Below, piece after piece: positions 42,108 through 50,889 of a stretch of DNA of 64,000 nt (its first letter is position 1; each line of letters begins with the position of its first letter). A program made the translations under genes and the position numbers. The notes beneath the pieces are model-generated. The model saw nothing but the letters and a program-made list of their open reading frames with translations. It was not told the DNA's origin and did no database searches. The DNA comes from Ardenticatenaceae bacterium (GTDB taxonomy: Bacteria > Chloroflexota > Anaerolineae > Promineifilales > Promineifilaceae), in the NCBI GenBank assembly GCA_020634455.1, contig JACKBQ010000001.1:2294001-2358000 (forward strand), in the 5' to 3' direction.

Positions 42108-44279
42108 ATGAGTGGAAATAAAGCCCGTTTAGATGCAATTTCAGCAGTGATTAATTACAAACCTATCTCTGCACCGCTGAATTTTGCCCAAACGCCAACC
42201 AGGGAGCTATTTGCTTCTAATGTATTCAGTACGGCCGTTATGAAACAACGCCTACCCAAGCCGGTCTACAAATCAATCATGGCCACCATCCAGAAAGGCG
42301 CACCGCTGGACACCTCCACCGCGGACATTGTGGCCTCCGCCATGAAAGATTGGGCCATCGAAAAAGGGGCCACCCATTACGCCCACGTTTTTTATCCGCT
42401 CACCGGGCTTACCGCTGAAAAGCACGACAGCTTCCTCTCCCCCAACGGCGACGGCGCTGCCATTGCCGAATTCACGGGTGAACAGCTCATCCAGGGCGAG
42501 CCAGACGGCTCTAGCTTCCCCACTGGCGGCATTCGCCCCACCTTTGAAGCCCGTGGCTACACCGCCTGGGACGTTACCAGCCCTGCCTACATCCTGGAAA
42601 ATCCCAACGGCACTACCCTATGCATCCCCACCGCCTTCGTCTCCTGGACAGGTGAAGCGCTGGATAAGAAGACCCCGCTGCTGCGCGCCATGAAAGCGCT
42701 CAACACCCAGGCGCAGCGCATCCTCAAACTGTTTGGCGATGCCGACGGCAGTCTGGTTACCTCTACCGCTGGCCCAGAGCAGGAATACTTTCTCATCGAC
42801 CGCAACTTCTTTATGGCTCGCCCAGACCTGATGACGGCTGGTCGCACCCTGTTTGGGGCCGCTCCCGCCAAAGGCCAGGAGTTTGATGACCATTACTTTG
42901 GGGCAATCCCAGAGCGTGTGCTGGCCTGCATGATGGAAACCGAACGCGAACTGTACAAATTGGGCGTGCCCGTTAAGACCCGCCACAACGAAGTTGCGCC
43001 CGGACAGTACGAAGTGGCCCCGGTCTACGAAAATGCCAACGTTGCCACCGACCACCAGCAGCTCATCATGATCATGCTGCGGCGCGTGGCCGAAAAATAT
43101 GGCATGGTGTGCCTCACGCACGAGAAGCCGTTTGCTGGCGTCAATGGCTCCGGCAAGCACGTCAACTTTTCCTTTGGCAGCGCCTCGCTGGGCAACTTGC
43201 TAGAGCCAGGTGATACGCCACACGAAAATGCTCGCTTCCTGGTCTTTTGCGCCGCCGTCATTCGCGCGGTGGACAAGTATGCTCCGCTGCTGCGCTCCGT
43301 TATCGCCCATGCGGGCAACGACCACCGGCTGGGTGCCAACGAAGCGCCACCCGCCATCATTTCTATTTTCCTGGGTGACCAATTGACGGATGTGTTTGAA
43401 CAGATCAAGGCTGGCGGAGCCAAAAGCTCCAAAGCCAAGAGCACGCTCAACATCGGCGTAGACACCCTGCCGCCCCTGCCGCTGCACTCTGGCGACCGTA
43501 ACCGGACCAGCCCCTTCGCCTTTACCGGCAACAAGTTTGAGTTCCGTGCGGTCGGTTCTAACCAATCCATCGCCACCCCGCTCATGGTGCTGAATACCAT
43601 CGTGGCGGAATCTATTGATTACGTTGCCACCCGGCTAGAAGCAGAATCTGGCAATCTGGAAGCGGCCATTCAAAAACTGTTGCAAGAGATTATGGTGGAA
43701 AACGGCCGTATTATCTTCAATGGTGATGGGTATTCAGAAGCATGGCACAAAGAAGCCGAAGAAAAACGGGGCTTGCCCAACCTGCGCACCTCTGTAGATG
43801 CCATTCCTGAATTTGGTAGCGATGCCGCCATTAAACTGTTTGAAAAGTACAAGGTGCTTTCCGAGCGCGAAGTCACCAGCCGGGTTGAGGTAAAACTGGA
43901 ACAGTACGCCAAAGCCGTCGCTGTGGAAGCCAAACTAACGGCCCGCATTGGCAAAACCATGATCTTCCCGGCCGCGATTCGGTACCAAAGCGAACTGGCC
44001 ACCACCTGCGCCAACCTCAAGGCCGTTGGCTACACCTTCGATACCAACACGCTGGACCGCATCACCGAGCTGGTGCGCTGCCTGCAAGACAGCATCACCG
44101 AGCTTGACACAACCCTGGCCCATGACGGTGACTCGGTTGAGGAAGAAGCGGAGCATGCGCTCAAGAAAGTGATTCCAGCCATGAACAAAGTCCGCAAATA
44201 TGCCGACACGCTGGAGCTAATGGTGGCCGACGATTTGTGGCCGCTGCCTTCCTACCAGGAAATGTTGTTCATCAAGTAA
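42108..44279 (+). CDS. glnN: Glutamine synthetase, type III
   Basis: 723 residues, the usual length of GSIII. ATG 42108 follows AGGAGAGAG. Marks are THYAHVFYPLTGLTAEKHDS, the glutamate-binding AGPEQEYFLIDRNFF, RHNEVAPGQYEVAP, VNGSGKHVNFSFG and LGANEAPPAIISIFLGDQLT. It makes glutamine from glutamate and ammonia with ATP. Together with gltBD it completes the GS-GOGAT cycle in this block. A leader hairpin and extra RNA structure suggest post-initiation control. Confidence 0.97.
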   Translation: MSGNKARLDAISAVINYKPISAPLNFAQTPTRELFASNVFSTAVMKQRLPKPVYKSIMATIQKGAPLDTSTADIVASAMKDWAIEKGATHYAHVFYPLTGLTAEKHDSFLSPNGDGAAIAEFTGEQLIQGEPDGSSFPTGGIRPTFEARGYTAWDVTSPAYILENPNGTTLCIPTAFVSWTGEALDKKTPLLRAMKALNTQAQRILKLFGDADGSLVTSTAGPEQEYFLIDRNFFMARPDLMTAGRTLFGAAPAKGQEFDDHYFGAIPERVLACMMETERELYKLGVPVKTRHNEVAPGQYEVAPVYENANVATDHQQLIMIMLRRVAEKYGMVCLTHEKPFAGVNGSGKHVNFSFGSASLGNLLEPGDTPHENARFLVFCAAVIRAVDKYAPLLRSVIAHAGNDHRLGANEAPPAIISIFLGDQLTDVFEQIKAGGAKSSKAKSTLNIGVDTLPPLPLHSGDRNRTSPFAFTGNKFEFRAVGSNQSIATPLMVLNTIVAESIDYVATRLEAESGNLEAAIQKLLQEIMVENGRIIFNGDGYSEAWHKEAEEKRGLPNLRTSVDAIPEFGSDAAIKLFEKYKVLSEREVTSRVEVKLEQYAKAVAVEAKLTARIGKTMIFPAAIRYQSELATTCANLKAVGYTFDTNTLDRITELVRCLQDSITELDTTLAHDGDSVEEEAEHALKKVIPAMNKVRKYADTLELMVADDLWPLPSYQEMLFIK

Positions 44280-44289
44280 GCAAGTAAAC

Positions 44290-44361
44290 AGTGAACCAGT
44301 AAAAAGTGAAAAGTGGTCGAGTTTGCCCACTTTGCACTTTTTTACTGACCACTTTTCACTG
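44290..44361. repeat. Short inverted repeat (AGTGAAAAGTGG family)
   Basis: CAGTGAACCAGTAAAAAGTG and AAAAGTGG face CACTTTTTTACTGACCACTT and TTCACTG. It lies between glnN and the sensor kinase promoter. Confidence 0.75.
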
Positions 44362-44377
44362 CTTTTCCCCCTGCCTG

Positions 44378-44383
44378 TATAAT
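44378..44383 (+). promoter_or_regulatory. -10 box for probable leaderless sensor-kinase transcript
   Basis: TATAAT, then TCCCCTC (7 nt), then ATG 44391. No Shine-Dalgarno. The kinase is thus probably transcribed apart from glnN. Confidence 0.65.
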
Positions 44384-44390
44384 TCCCCTC

Positions 44391-46025
44391 ATGTTCAACA
44401 CCTCTTCTACCCGCCCGCAAGCGCTGAGTGCGCTGCGAGAAATTGCCCGCGCCCTGAGCACTGCCTGGGATTTAGACAGCACCCTCGATCTGATTGTGCG
44501 CAAAACCACCGAGGTGATGCATGTGGATTCCTGCACGATTTATTTGTTGGACCCAGACGGCCGTACCCTACGATTACGCGCCAGTACCGGCCTGGCCAAC
44601 CGCGCCCTGGGCCGCGCCACGCTAGAAGTGGGCGAAGGAATGACCGGGTTTGCCGTGCAAAGCAACGAACCCGTTTTTGCCCGCGACGCCCAAACCGATC
44701 CCCATTTTAAGTGGGTGCATGAAGCAGAAGAAAGTCCATTCACGTCACTGCTGGCTGTGCCGCTAGACATTGAGGGGGATGTGCTGGGGGCAATGAATGT
44801 GCAAACGCGCCTGCCACACGACTTTAACGAGAACGAGGTGGCGCTGTTGTCGCTCATTGGGGATATTGCCGCCGGCACGCTGGCCAAAGCAGAACTTTAT
44901 GACAAGCAAAGGCGGCAAATTGAGGAACTGCGGGGGCTGGCACAGGTGAGTGAAGTGGTAACCTCGCCGCAATATTTGGATGATATTTTAGATGTCGTTA
45001 CAGAAATGGCGGCCAAGATGATGGACACGGCCGTTTGCGCCATCTTCTTGCTCAATGAAACCGGCACCCATTTGGAACTTCGCTCGGCACGCCGGGAACA
45101 CACCCCCTACCAGTATCGCCCCCCCTTGCCCGTTGAGACCACCGACAGCGTCATCGGCACGGTGCTGCACACGGGCGAACCGATTTACATCGCCAATGTG
45201 CAAAATGACCCGCGCTACCAGAGAAAAGAGCTGGCACGCCAGGAAGGGCTCGTCTCCCTCCTCTCAGTACCGCTCAGCGTGCGCGATCATGTGATTGGCG
45301 TGTTTAACTGCTACACCACTGCGCCCCGGCAATTTAGCGAGGAACAGCAAACATTGTTTGCCACATTGGCCAACCAAACCGCCCTGGCCATTGAAAATGC
45401 ACAGCTGGTGACGAATACGGCCGTTGTCCGAGAAATGCACCATCGCATCAAAAACAATCTGCAAACCGTAGCCATGCTCATGCAGCTCCAGCTTGGCGAT
45501 GCGGATCGGCTGGACACGCGCGAAGTGCTGCAAACCAACATCCACCGAATTCGCAGCATTGCCGCCGTGCATGAAATCCTGTCTGAAAAAGGGTTCCGGC
45601 TGGTCGATGTCAAAGACGTGCTGCAACGGATCACCTACGCCACTGGCGAAACGATGATTCACCCGGAGCAATCGCTCACCATCCGCGTTTTTGGCGAGGC
45701 GATTACCCTGCCCAGCAAGCCAGCCACAGCCATCGCCCTGGTGGTCAATGAACTGGTACAAAACAGCCTGGAACACGCCTTCGCCGATCGTACGGCCGTA
45801 GGCCAGATCGATATCTCGTTGGGCCGCTCACCAGAGGAAATCATCATCATCGTGCGAGACAATGGCCGTGGCCTGCCCGATGCGTTTAAACGCGGGCTGG
45901 GGCTGGAAATTGTCGAAGCATTGGTGCAAGAAGATTTAAACGGCCGTCTCAAATTCAATCGCCCCCCACAAGGCGGCACCGAAATCAGCCTCCGCCTCCC
46001 CCGCAGCATCGAACAAAGTCAGTGA
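44391..46025 (+). CDS. GAF-GAF sensor histidine kinase (HisKA_2 type)
   Basis: 544 residues, no membrane helix, so a soluble sensor. The first GAF domain (about 15-165) has DSCTIYLLDPDGRTLRLRA and GMTGFAVQSNEPVFARD; the second (about 185-335) has VCAIFLLNETGTHLELRSAR and SVIGTVLHTGEPIYIANVQN. The kinase core has EMHHRIKNNLQTVAMLMQLQ with His350/351, then NELVQNSLEHAF (N box) and DNGRGLPDAFKRGLGLEIVE (G boxes). HisKA_2 kinases of this type pair with ANTAR regulators, and one follows directly. GAF ligand unknown; a nitrogen signal is inferred from the neighbours. Confidence 0.93.
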   Translation: MFNTSSTRPQALSALREIARALSTAWDLDSTLDLIVRKTTEVMHVDSCTIYLLDPDGRTLRLRASTGLANRALGRATLEVGEGMTGFAVQSNEPVFARDAQTDPHFKWVHEAEESPFTSLLAVPLDIEGDVLGAMNVQTRLPHDFNENEVALLSLIGDIAAGTLAKAELYDKQRRQIEELRGLAQVSEVVTSPQYLDDILDVVTEMAAKMMDTAVCAIFLLNETGTHLELRSARREHTPYQYRPPLPVETTDSVIGTVLHTGEPIYIANVQNDPRYQRKELARQEGLVSLLSVPLSVRDHVIGVFNCYTTAPRQFSEEQQTLFATLANQTALAIENAQLVTNTAVVREMHHRIKNNLQTVAMLMQLQLGDADRLDTREVLQTNIHRIRSIAAVHEILSEKGFRLVDVKDVLQRITYATGETMIHPEQSLTIRVFGEAITLPSKPATAIALVVNELVQNSLEHAFADRTAVGQIDISLGRSPEEIIIIVRDNGRGLPDAFKRGLGLEIVEALVQEDLNGRLKFNRPPQGGTEISLRLPRSIEQSQ

Positions 46026-46050
46026 AAAGTAACAAGCAGCAGGTAATGTG

Positions 46051-46097
46051 CCACTTGCCCACTTGCAAACTTGCACACTCGCCCACTTGCAAACTAC
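46051..46097. repeat. GCAAACTTGCACACT repeat before the ANTAR regulator gene
   Basis: CCACTTGCCCACTTGCAAAC, TTGCACACTCGCCCACTTGC. One arm of the family seen at 5138-5230; it overlaps the likely promoter. Confidence 0.7.
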
Positions 46098-46100
46098 AAT
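46095..46100 (+). promoter_or_regulatory. Possible -10 box for leaderless ANTAR-regulator transcript
   Basis: TACAAT followed by CCCCCC and ATG 46107; the spacing equals that of the kinase gene. Confidence 0.4.
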
Positions 46101-46106
46101 CCCCCC

Positions 46107-46667
46107 ATGCGCATCCTAATCGCCGACGACGAATCGATCATCCGCATGGGCTTAAAGTCAATCCTGCAAGAGTTGGGGCATGAAGTGCTGGCGGCCACAA
46201 ACGGCCGTGAAGCGTTGGAAATGGCCCGCCGCCACCACCCCGATCTCGCTATTCTGGACATCAAAATGCCCTTCACCGATGGCTTACAGGCGGCCAAAAC
46301 GCTGGCGCGTACCCAACCGATGCCCATCCTGCTGCTCACCGCCTTTAGCGAGCAGGACCTGATTGACAAAGCTACGGATCTGCCCATCCACGGCTACCTC
46401 ATCAAACCGGTCAAGCCGGAAGAACTTTCGGCCGCCATCACCGTGGCCCACAAACGTTTTCTGGAAAGTCAGGCGCTAAAAGAAGAGGCGGACAAGCTGG
46501 CCGACGCGCTGGAAACCCGCAAGCTGTTGGACAAAGCGAAGGCTCGCCTCATGGCCACCGGGCTTAGTGAAGAAGAGGCGTACAAAACGTTACAGCAGCA
46601 GGCACGGAACGGCCGTATCAGCCTCCGCGCCGTCGCCACCGCCATCCTCAAACAAAAACCCAGCTAA
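46107..46667 (+). CDS. Response regulator with ANTAR RNA-binding output domain
   Basis: 186 residues. The receiver (about 1-115) has the acidic pair D7/D8, phospho-acceptor Asp51 (LAILDIKMP), TAFSEQDL (Thr) and YLIKPVK (Lys). After a coiled-coil linker the C-terminal ANTAR domain (about 125-183) reads DALETRKLLDKAKARLMA, TGLSEEEAYKTLQQQARNGR, SLRAVATAIL. ANTAR proteins bind paired hairpins in leader RNA and prevent termination. The cognate kinase is upstream. The leader terminators before amt, glnN and gltB are natural candidates as targets. Start 46107 is where the receiver begins. Confidence 0.95.
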   Translation: MRILIADDESIIRMGLKSILQELGHEVLAATNGREALEMARRHHPDLAILDIKMPFTDGLQAAKTLARTQPMPILLLTAFSEQDLIDKATDLPIHGYLIKPVKPEELSAAITVAHKRFLESQALKEEADKLADALETRKLLDKAKARLMATGLSEEEAYKTLQQQARNGRISLRAVATAILKQKPS

Positions 46668-46675
46668 CTTAAAAT

Positions 46676-46769
46676 CTATCCGAAAAGCCACAGAGAAAAA
46701 TAGAGGAATCTGAGAATTGAGCCTCCGCCTCTAAACTCTCTGTGAACTCTGTGGCCACTATTCGGACAG
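46676..46769. repeat. Short inverted repeat (CTATCCGAAAAGCCACAGAG ... CTCTGTGGC family)
   Basis: CTATCCGAAAAGCCACAGAG at the left and CTCTGTGGCCACTATTCGGA near the right are complementary with small bulges. This is the cleanest copy of the family in the window. Confidence 0.85.
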
Positions 46770-46797
46770 CCCCCCTAAACGCCAGGCGCTTCGATGT

Positions 46798-46835
46798 AAA
46801 ACAAAAGCGCCTTCCAAACCAGTCGGAAGGCGCTT
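46798..46835 (-). terminator. Intrinsic terminator of clpC
   Basis: Minus-strand stem AAGCGCCTTCC / GGAAGGCGCTT with loop GACTGGTTT, followed by TTGTTTTAC. It lies 60 nt past the clpC stop. Confidence 0.8.
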
Positions 46836-46897
46836 GCTTGATTATTTATCTGTCAAGTCAGGTAGAGACGCAACATGCTGCATCTCTACCGGGCCGA

Positions 46898-49375
46898 TTA
46901 CGCATCCAGCGATTCTTCCACCGAACGCGGCGCATCCACGGTGGCGTCTTCTGCCTTCTGAAACACCAGGGCATTATCCACTTCGTCAATATGCACGATG
47001 TCCCCGGCCACAAACTCGCCTTTCAGCAGCTTCACCGACAATGGACTTTCCACAAAACGTTGCAGCGCTCGTCGCAACGGCCGTGCGCCAAAATCTTCAT
47101 CAAAGCCCTGCTTAGCCAGCCAACGCTGTGCCGCTTCTGTGAGGATGATGGAGAGGCCGCCTTGCTCAGATAGGCGCTCCTGAACCTCTTTCATTTGCAG
47201 CGTCACAATTTCCACCACATGCGCCTCGCTCAGCGGCTCAAAGATGATAATTTCGTCAATCCGGTTGATAAACTCTGGCCGGAAAGTTTTCTTCAGTGCG
47301 TCCTCGATCCGTTTGTGGTCAGCCGCCTCATCCGCATCGCGGGTGCCAGCAAAGCCCAGCGCCCCAGAGCTTTTCACAAAGCTGGTGCCCACGTTGCTGG
47401 TCATCACAATCACCGCATTGCGGAAATTCACCAAACGCCCCTGGCCATCGGTGAGACGACCGTCATCCAGCAGTTGCAGCAGCGCATTCCACACATCCGG
47501 GTGCGCCTTCTCAATTTCATCGAAGAGCACGACGGAATACGGCCGTCTCCGAACCTGTTCCGTTAATTGGCCACCCTGATCGTAGCCCACGTACCCTGGA
47601 GGCGCACCAAACAAGCGACTAACCGTATGCTGCTCGCGGTACTCACTCATGTCAACCCGAATCAACGCATCCTCATCGTCAAACAGGAACTCTGCCAGCG
47701 CCTTCGCCAGCTCCGTCTTGCCCACGCCAGAGCTGCCCAAAAAGATAAACGAGCCAATCGGGCGACGATGGTCGCTCAGGCCAGAGCGACTGCGGCGAAT
47801 CGCGTCAGACAACGCCACAATCGCCTTGTCTTGTCCAATGATGCGCTCGTGCAAACGCTCTTCCATTTGCAGCAGCTTCTCAGCTTCCGTTTCCATCATC
47901 TGCGTTACCGGAATGCCCGTCCACGAAGCCACCACGCCCGCAATATCATCCTCAGTCACAATTTCATCCAGCTCATTTTCCGACTGCCACTTTTCGCGGG
48001 CAGCGGCAAATTCACCTTCCAAACGAAGCCGCTCGGCGCGCACCGTCGCCGCACGCTCATAATCGCGGACGGTGTGGGCCTCTTCTTCTGCGGCTGTGAG
48101 CTTGTCTAAATCAATTTTTAGCTCTTTCAAATCGGCAGGCAGCGTATGCAAAGCCACACGAAGTTTAGCCGCAGCCTCATCCATCAAGTCAATCGCCTTG
48201 TCCGGCAGGCGGCGATCCATCACATACCGCTGAGATAGTTTAACGGCCGCTACCAGCGCATCATCAGCATAGGTCACTTTGTGGTGCTGCTCATACCGTC
48301 CACGCAGCCCACGCAGCATCTCAATCGTGTCGTCTACTGAAGGTTCATCCACAAACACGGGTGCAAAGCGGCGTTCCAAAGCGCTATCTTTTTCGATGTA
48401 TTGGCGGTATTCGTCCAGCGTAGTGGCCCCCACACATTGCAGTTCGCCACGAGCCAGCGCCGGTTTAAGCATGTTGCTGGCATCCATAGCTCCCTGCGCC
48501 GAGCCAGCGCCCACCACCGTGTGCAGCTCATCAATAAAGAGAATAATCTCGCCCTGCGCCCGCTGGATTTCTTCCATGGACGCTTTCAGGCGCTCTTCAA
48601 ACTCGCCCCGAAAGCGGCTGCCTGCAATCATCGCGCCCAAATCCAGCGAGACGACCTTTTTGTTGAGCAGATTTTCCGGCACGTCATTTTTGTTGATTTT
48701 CTGCGCCAGCCCTTCCACGATGGCGGTTTTACCCACGCCCGCTTCGCCGATGAGCACCGGGTTGTTTTTGGTGCGGCGGCTGAGAACCTGCACGACACGC
48801 AAAATCTCATTATCCCGCCCAATAACAGGGTCTAGCTTGCCTTCGCGGGCCAATTGGGTGAGATCTCGACTGTATTTGTCCAAGGTGCGGTAGCGGCTCT
48901 CGGCCTGACGGTCGGTGACACGTGCTCCGCCGCGCAGCTCTTGAATGCTGTTCAGGACGCGGTCGCGCGTCACGCCAAACTCCTGCAAAATGCGAGAGGA
49001 GGGTGTGTTGCGCTCGCTCAAAATAGCCAAAAACAGGTGCTCAGTAGAGATAAATTCATCTTTTAGCCGATTGGCTTCGCCCTGAGCCAGTTCCAACACG
49101 GTGCGAATGCGAGGGGTATAGAATATTTGCCCCACGCCGCCACCATAAACGGACACTTTTGGACTACTGCGCAGCTCTTCTTCTAAACGTTGCTGCATGG
49201 CAGCGACGTCAATTTTTTGTTGGTTCAGCAATTGGGGAACGGCTCCATCATCTTGCCGCATGAGCGCCAGGAAAAGATGCTCGGTGTCAACCTGGGTGTG
49301 GCCGTATTCCTGGGTAAGTTCGTACGCTCTGGCGGCGGCATCTTGGGCACGTTCCGTGAATCTGTCAAATCGCAT
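46898..49375 (-). CDS. clpC: ATP-dependent Clp protease ATP-binding subunit ClpC
   Basis: 825 residues, full length. Two Clp_N repeats (about 1-145: RAYELTQEYGHTQVDTEHLF, EFISTEHLFLAIL) precede AAA+ module 1 (Walker A GEAGVGKTA, Walker B ILFIDELH). A short UVR-type middle region with VRDYERAATVRAERLRL distinguishes ClpC from ClpB. AAA+ module 2 has GSSGVGKTELAK, VLFDEIEKAHPDVWN and an arginine-finger region RPEFINRIDEII. It unfolds substrates for ClpP. AAGGAAAT precedes the ATG. No clpP or mcsAB is adjacent. Confidence 0.96.
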   Translation of the reverse strand: MRFDRFTERAQDAAARAYELTQEYGHTQVDTEHLFLALMRQDDGAVPQLLNQQKIDVAAMQQRLEEELRSSPKVSVYGGGVGQIFYTPRIRTVLELAQGEANRLKDEFISTEHLFLAILSERNTPSSRILQEFGVTRDRVLNSIQELRGGARVTDRQAESRYRTLDKYSRDLTQLAREGKLDPVIGRDNEILRVVQVLSRRTKNNPVLIGEAGVGKTAIVEGLAQKINKNDVPENLLNKKVVSLDLGAMIAGSRFRGEFEERLKASMEEIQRAQGEIILFIDELHTVVGAGSAQGAMDASNMLKPALARGELQCVGATTLDEYRQYIEKDSALERRFAPVFVDEPSVDDTIEMLRGLRGRYEQHHKVTYADDALVAAVKLSQRYVMDRRLPDKAIDLMDEAAAKLRVALHTLPADLKELKIDLDKLTAAEEEAHTVRDYERAATVRAERLRLEGEFAAAREKWQSENELDEIVTEDDIAGVVASWTGIPVTQMMETEAEKLLQMEERLHERIIGQDKAIVALSDAIRRSRSGLSDHRRPIGSFIFLGSSGVGKTELAKALAEFLFDDEDALIRVDMSEYREQHTVSRLFGAPPGYVGYDQGGQLTEQVRRRPYSVVLFDEIEKAHPDVWNALLQLLDDGRLTDGQGRLVNFRNAVIVMTSNVGTSFVKSSGALGFAGTRDADEAADHKRIEDALKKTFRPEFINRIDEIIIFEPLSEAHVVEIVTLQMKEVQERLSEQGGLSIILTEAAQRWLAKQGFDEDFGARPLRRALQRFVESPLSVKLLKGEFVAGDIVHIDEVDNALVFQKAEDATVDAPRSVEESLDA

Positions 49376-49526
49376 GTTTATTTCCTTGTTTTCTGGTTAA
49401 CCACAGATTTCGCAGATTTCAGATTTTTTCTCTGGATTTTTGCGCAATGTGGAAAATTACGGCCGTTACTTTACTCACAAACAATTGGATTCACGTAAGA
49501 ATCCAGCTAGTTATTATTAACAACTG

Positions 49527-49952
49527 CTAAAGCACCCGCGTCCCATCCGTTTCATCATAGCCATCCCCCCAGGCCAAAATCTTGAAGGGCGTTACTTCGA
49601 TGAGCCGCCAAGTGGTACTGTCGTCGTAACGAAAGTCCCACTCGTACTTGTGGTAAAAGTAGTCGGCCAGTTGGTCTACGGTGTGGTGGTCGGCCACATG
49701 GGCCTCGCCTTCGATAATGACAACACTCAGGGGGTCCGGTAAGGAAAGCGTCACCGATTGGTTGCGATACATATTTGTGAATTTTTGGGTGTCGCTGCCG
49801 GTGGCAAAATAAACTTTCTCATCCAGCCAGACAAACCAGACGGGCACCAAGTGCGGACGGCCGTCGTAGCGCACAGATGCCAGCCAGATGGTCATCTCGC
49901 GCCCCAAACGTCCTATAATTGCTCGCCAGCGGTCTGGATTTCGTCGTCTCAC
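49527..49952 (-). CDS. PPOX-class flavin/F420-type split-barrel protein
   Basis: 141 residues starting at GTG 49952. Conserved strands are TIWLASVRYDGRPHLVPVWF, DEKVYFATGSDTQKFTNMYR, VTLSLPDPLSVVIIEGEAHV and RLIEVTPFKILAWGDGYDE. These match PPOX-class, possibly F420-dependent, oxidoreductases; substrate unknown. The start is a GTG with TATAAT 7 nt ahead and no ribosome-binding site, so it is probably leaderless. Confidence 0.85.
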   Translation of the reverse strand: MRRRNPDRWRAIIGRLGREMTIWLASVRYDGRPHLVPVWFVWLDEKVYFATGSDTQKFTNMYRNQSVTLSLPDPLSVVIIEGEAHVADHHTVDQLADYFYHKYEWDFRYDDSTTWRLIEVTPFKILAWGDGYDETDGTRVL

Positions 49953-49959
49953 AGGGGAG

Positions 49960-49965
49960 ATTATA
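49960..49965 (-). promoter_or_regulatory. -10 box for probable leaderless PPOX transcript
   Basis: TATAAT on the minus strand, then CTCCCCT (7 nt), then GTG 49952. Confidence 0.65.
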
Positions 49966-49974
49966 CGGAAAAAA

Positions 49975-50034
49975 TCGGTAAGCGGTAAACCGTAATCGGT
50001 GAACGGTAATCGGATTACGGTTTACCGATTACTG
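49975..50034. repeat. Short inverted repeat (GGTAATCGGTAAACC family)
   Basis: TCGGTAAGCGGTAAACCGTA with facing TACGGTTTACCGATTAC. The murI reading frame ends inside it: the last codons (CACAGTAATCGG) and the TAA stop are repeat sequence. A sister copy lies at 50825-50889 upstream of murI. Confidence 0.8.
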
Positions 50035-50822
50035 TGCCAAACGGCCGTTTCCACTGCCACATCTGCCAAACCCAACAACTGCTCAATTTGCCGGGCGAAT
50101 GGCTCCGCCGGACCAGTGGTGATGAAGCGTACGTTGCCAGGCTGTGAGGCATCGGCCAGTAAACTGTTTTTTTGCAAGACCACGCTGGTTTGGCGGGCCA
50201 CGGCGGGAGCGGGATCGATGATGGAAACGGCCGTTCCCACAATCCCCTTCACCACCGGCAGCACAAACGGATAATGCGTACAGCCCAAAACAACGGTATC
50301 CACACCCGCTGCCAGCATGGGAGCCAATGCCTGCTGCAAAATGTGGTGCACCGCCGGGCTGTCTAGCCGCCCTGCCTCAATCTCTGGCACCAGCCCCACA
50401 CACGGGTCTTCCCAAACCGTCACGCCTTGCGCGTACCGGGCCGTGAGGCGAGCATATCGGTCGCTGGCAAAGGTGCCGCCCGTAGCCAATATGCCCACCT
50501 TGCCGCTTTGCGTTTGCTGGGCCGCAGGCTTGACGGCTGGCTCCATCCCCACAAATGGCACGTCAAACTGCTCGCGCAGCAGGCTCAGGGCCGCCGCCGA
50601 GGCGGTGTTGCAGGCAATCACAATTGCCTTGGCATTTAGTTGCTGAAAAAATTGGGTGATCCCCTGGCTAAACTGGATGATTTCTGCGGCGGAGCGAGAG
50701 CCGTAAGGCACATGCCCTTGGTCTGCCAGGTAGACAAACTGCTCCGCTGGCAGCTGCGCCCACAAATGGCGCAGCACCGAGAGGCCGCCTACGCCAGAGT
50801 CAAATACGCCGATGGGAGACAT
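50022..50822 (-). CDS. murI: Glutamate racemase
   Basis: 266 residues. Makes D-glutamate for peptidoglycan. Motifs are GVFDSGVGGLSVLR (catalytic Asp8 region), ADQGHVPYGSR, VIACNTASAAAL (first catalytic Cys) and VLGCTHYPFVLP (second Cys with His). Length is normal. The gene is bounded by two copies of one repeat family: the upstream copy touches the start region and the downstream copy supplies the stop. The last residues (HSNR) are thus repeat-encoded. No Shine-Dalgarno is obvious. Confidence 0.96.
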   Translation of the reverse strand: MSPIGVFDSGVGGLSVLRHLWAQLPAEQFVYLADQGHVPYGSRSAAEIIQFSQGITQFFQQLNAKAIVIACNTASAAALSLLREQFDVPFVGMEPAVKPAAQQTQSGKVGILATGGTFASDRYARLTARYAQGVTVWEDPCVGLVPEIEAGRLDSPAVHHILQQALAPMLAAGVDTVVLGCTHYPFVLPVVKGIVGTAVSIIDPAPAVARQTSVVLQKNSLLADASQPGNVRFITTGPAEPFARQIEQLLGLADVAVETAVWHSNR

Positions 50823-50824
50823 TT

Positions 50825-50889
50825 TGGTAATCGGTAATCGGTGTTCGGTAATCGGTAAACAGTCTACCGATTACTGATTACCGATTACG
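50825..50889. repeat. Second GGTAATCGGT repeat, between murI and the amidotransferase gene
   Basis: TGGTAATCGGTAATCGGTGT and GGTAATCGGTAAAC face CTACCGATTACTGATTACCG. It overlaps the stop of the amidotransferase gene at 50885. Confidence 0.8.
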
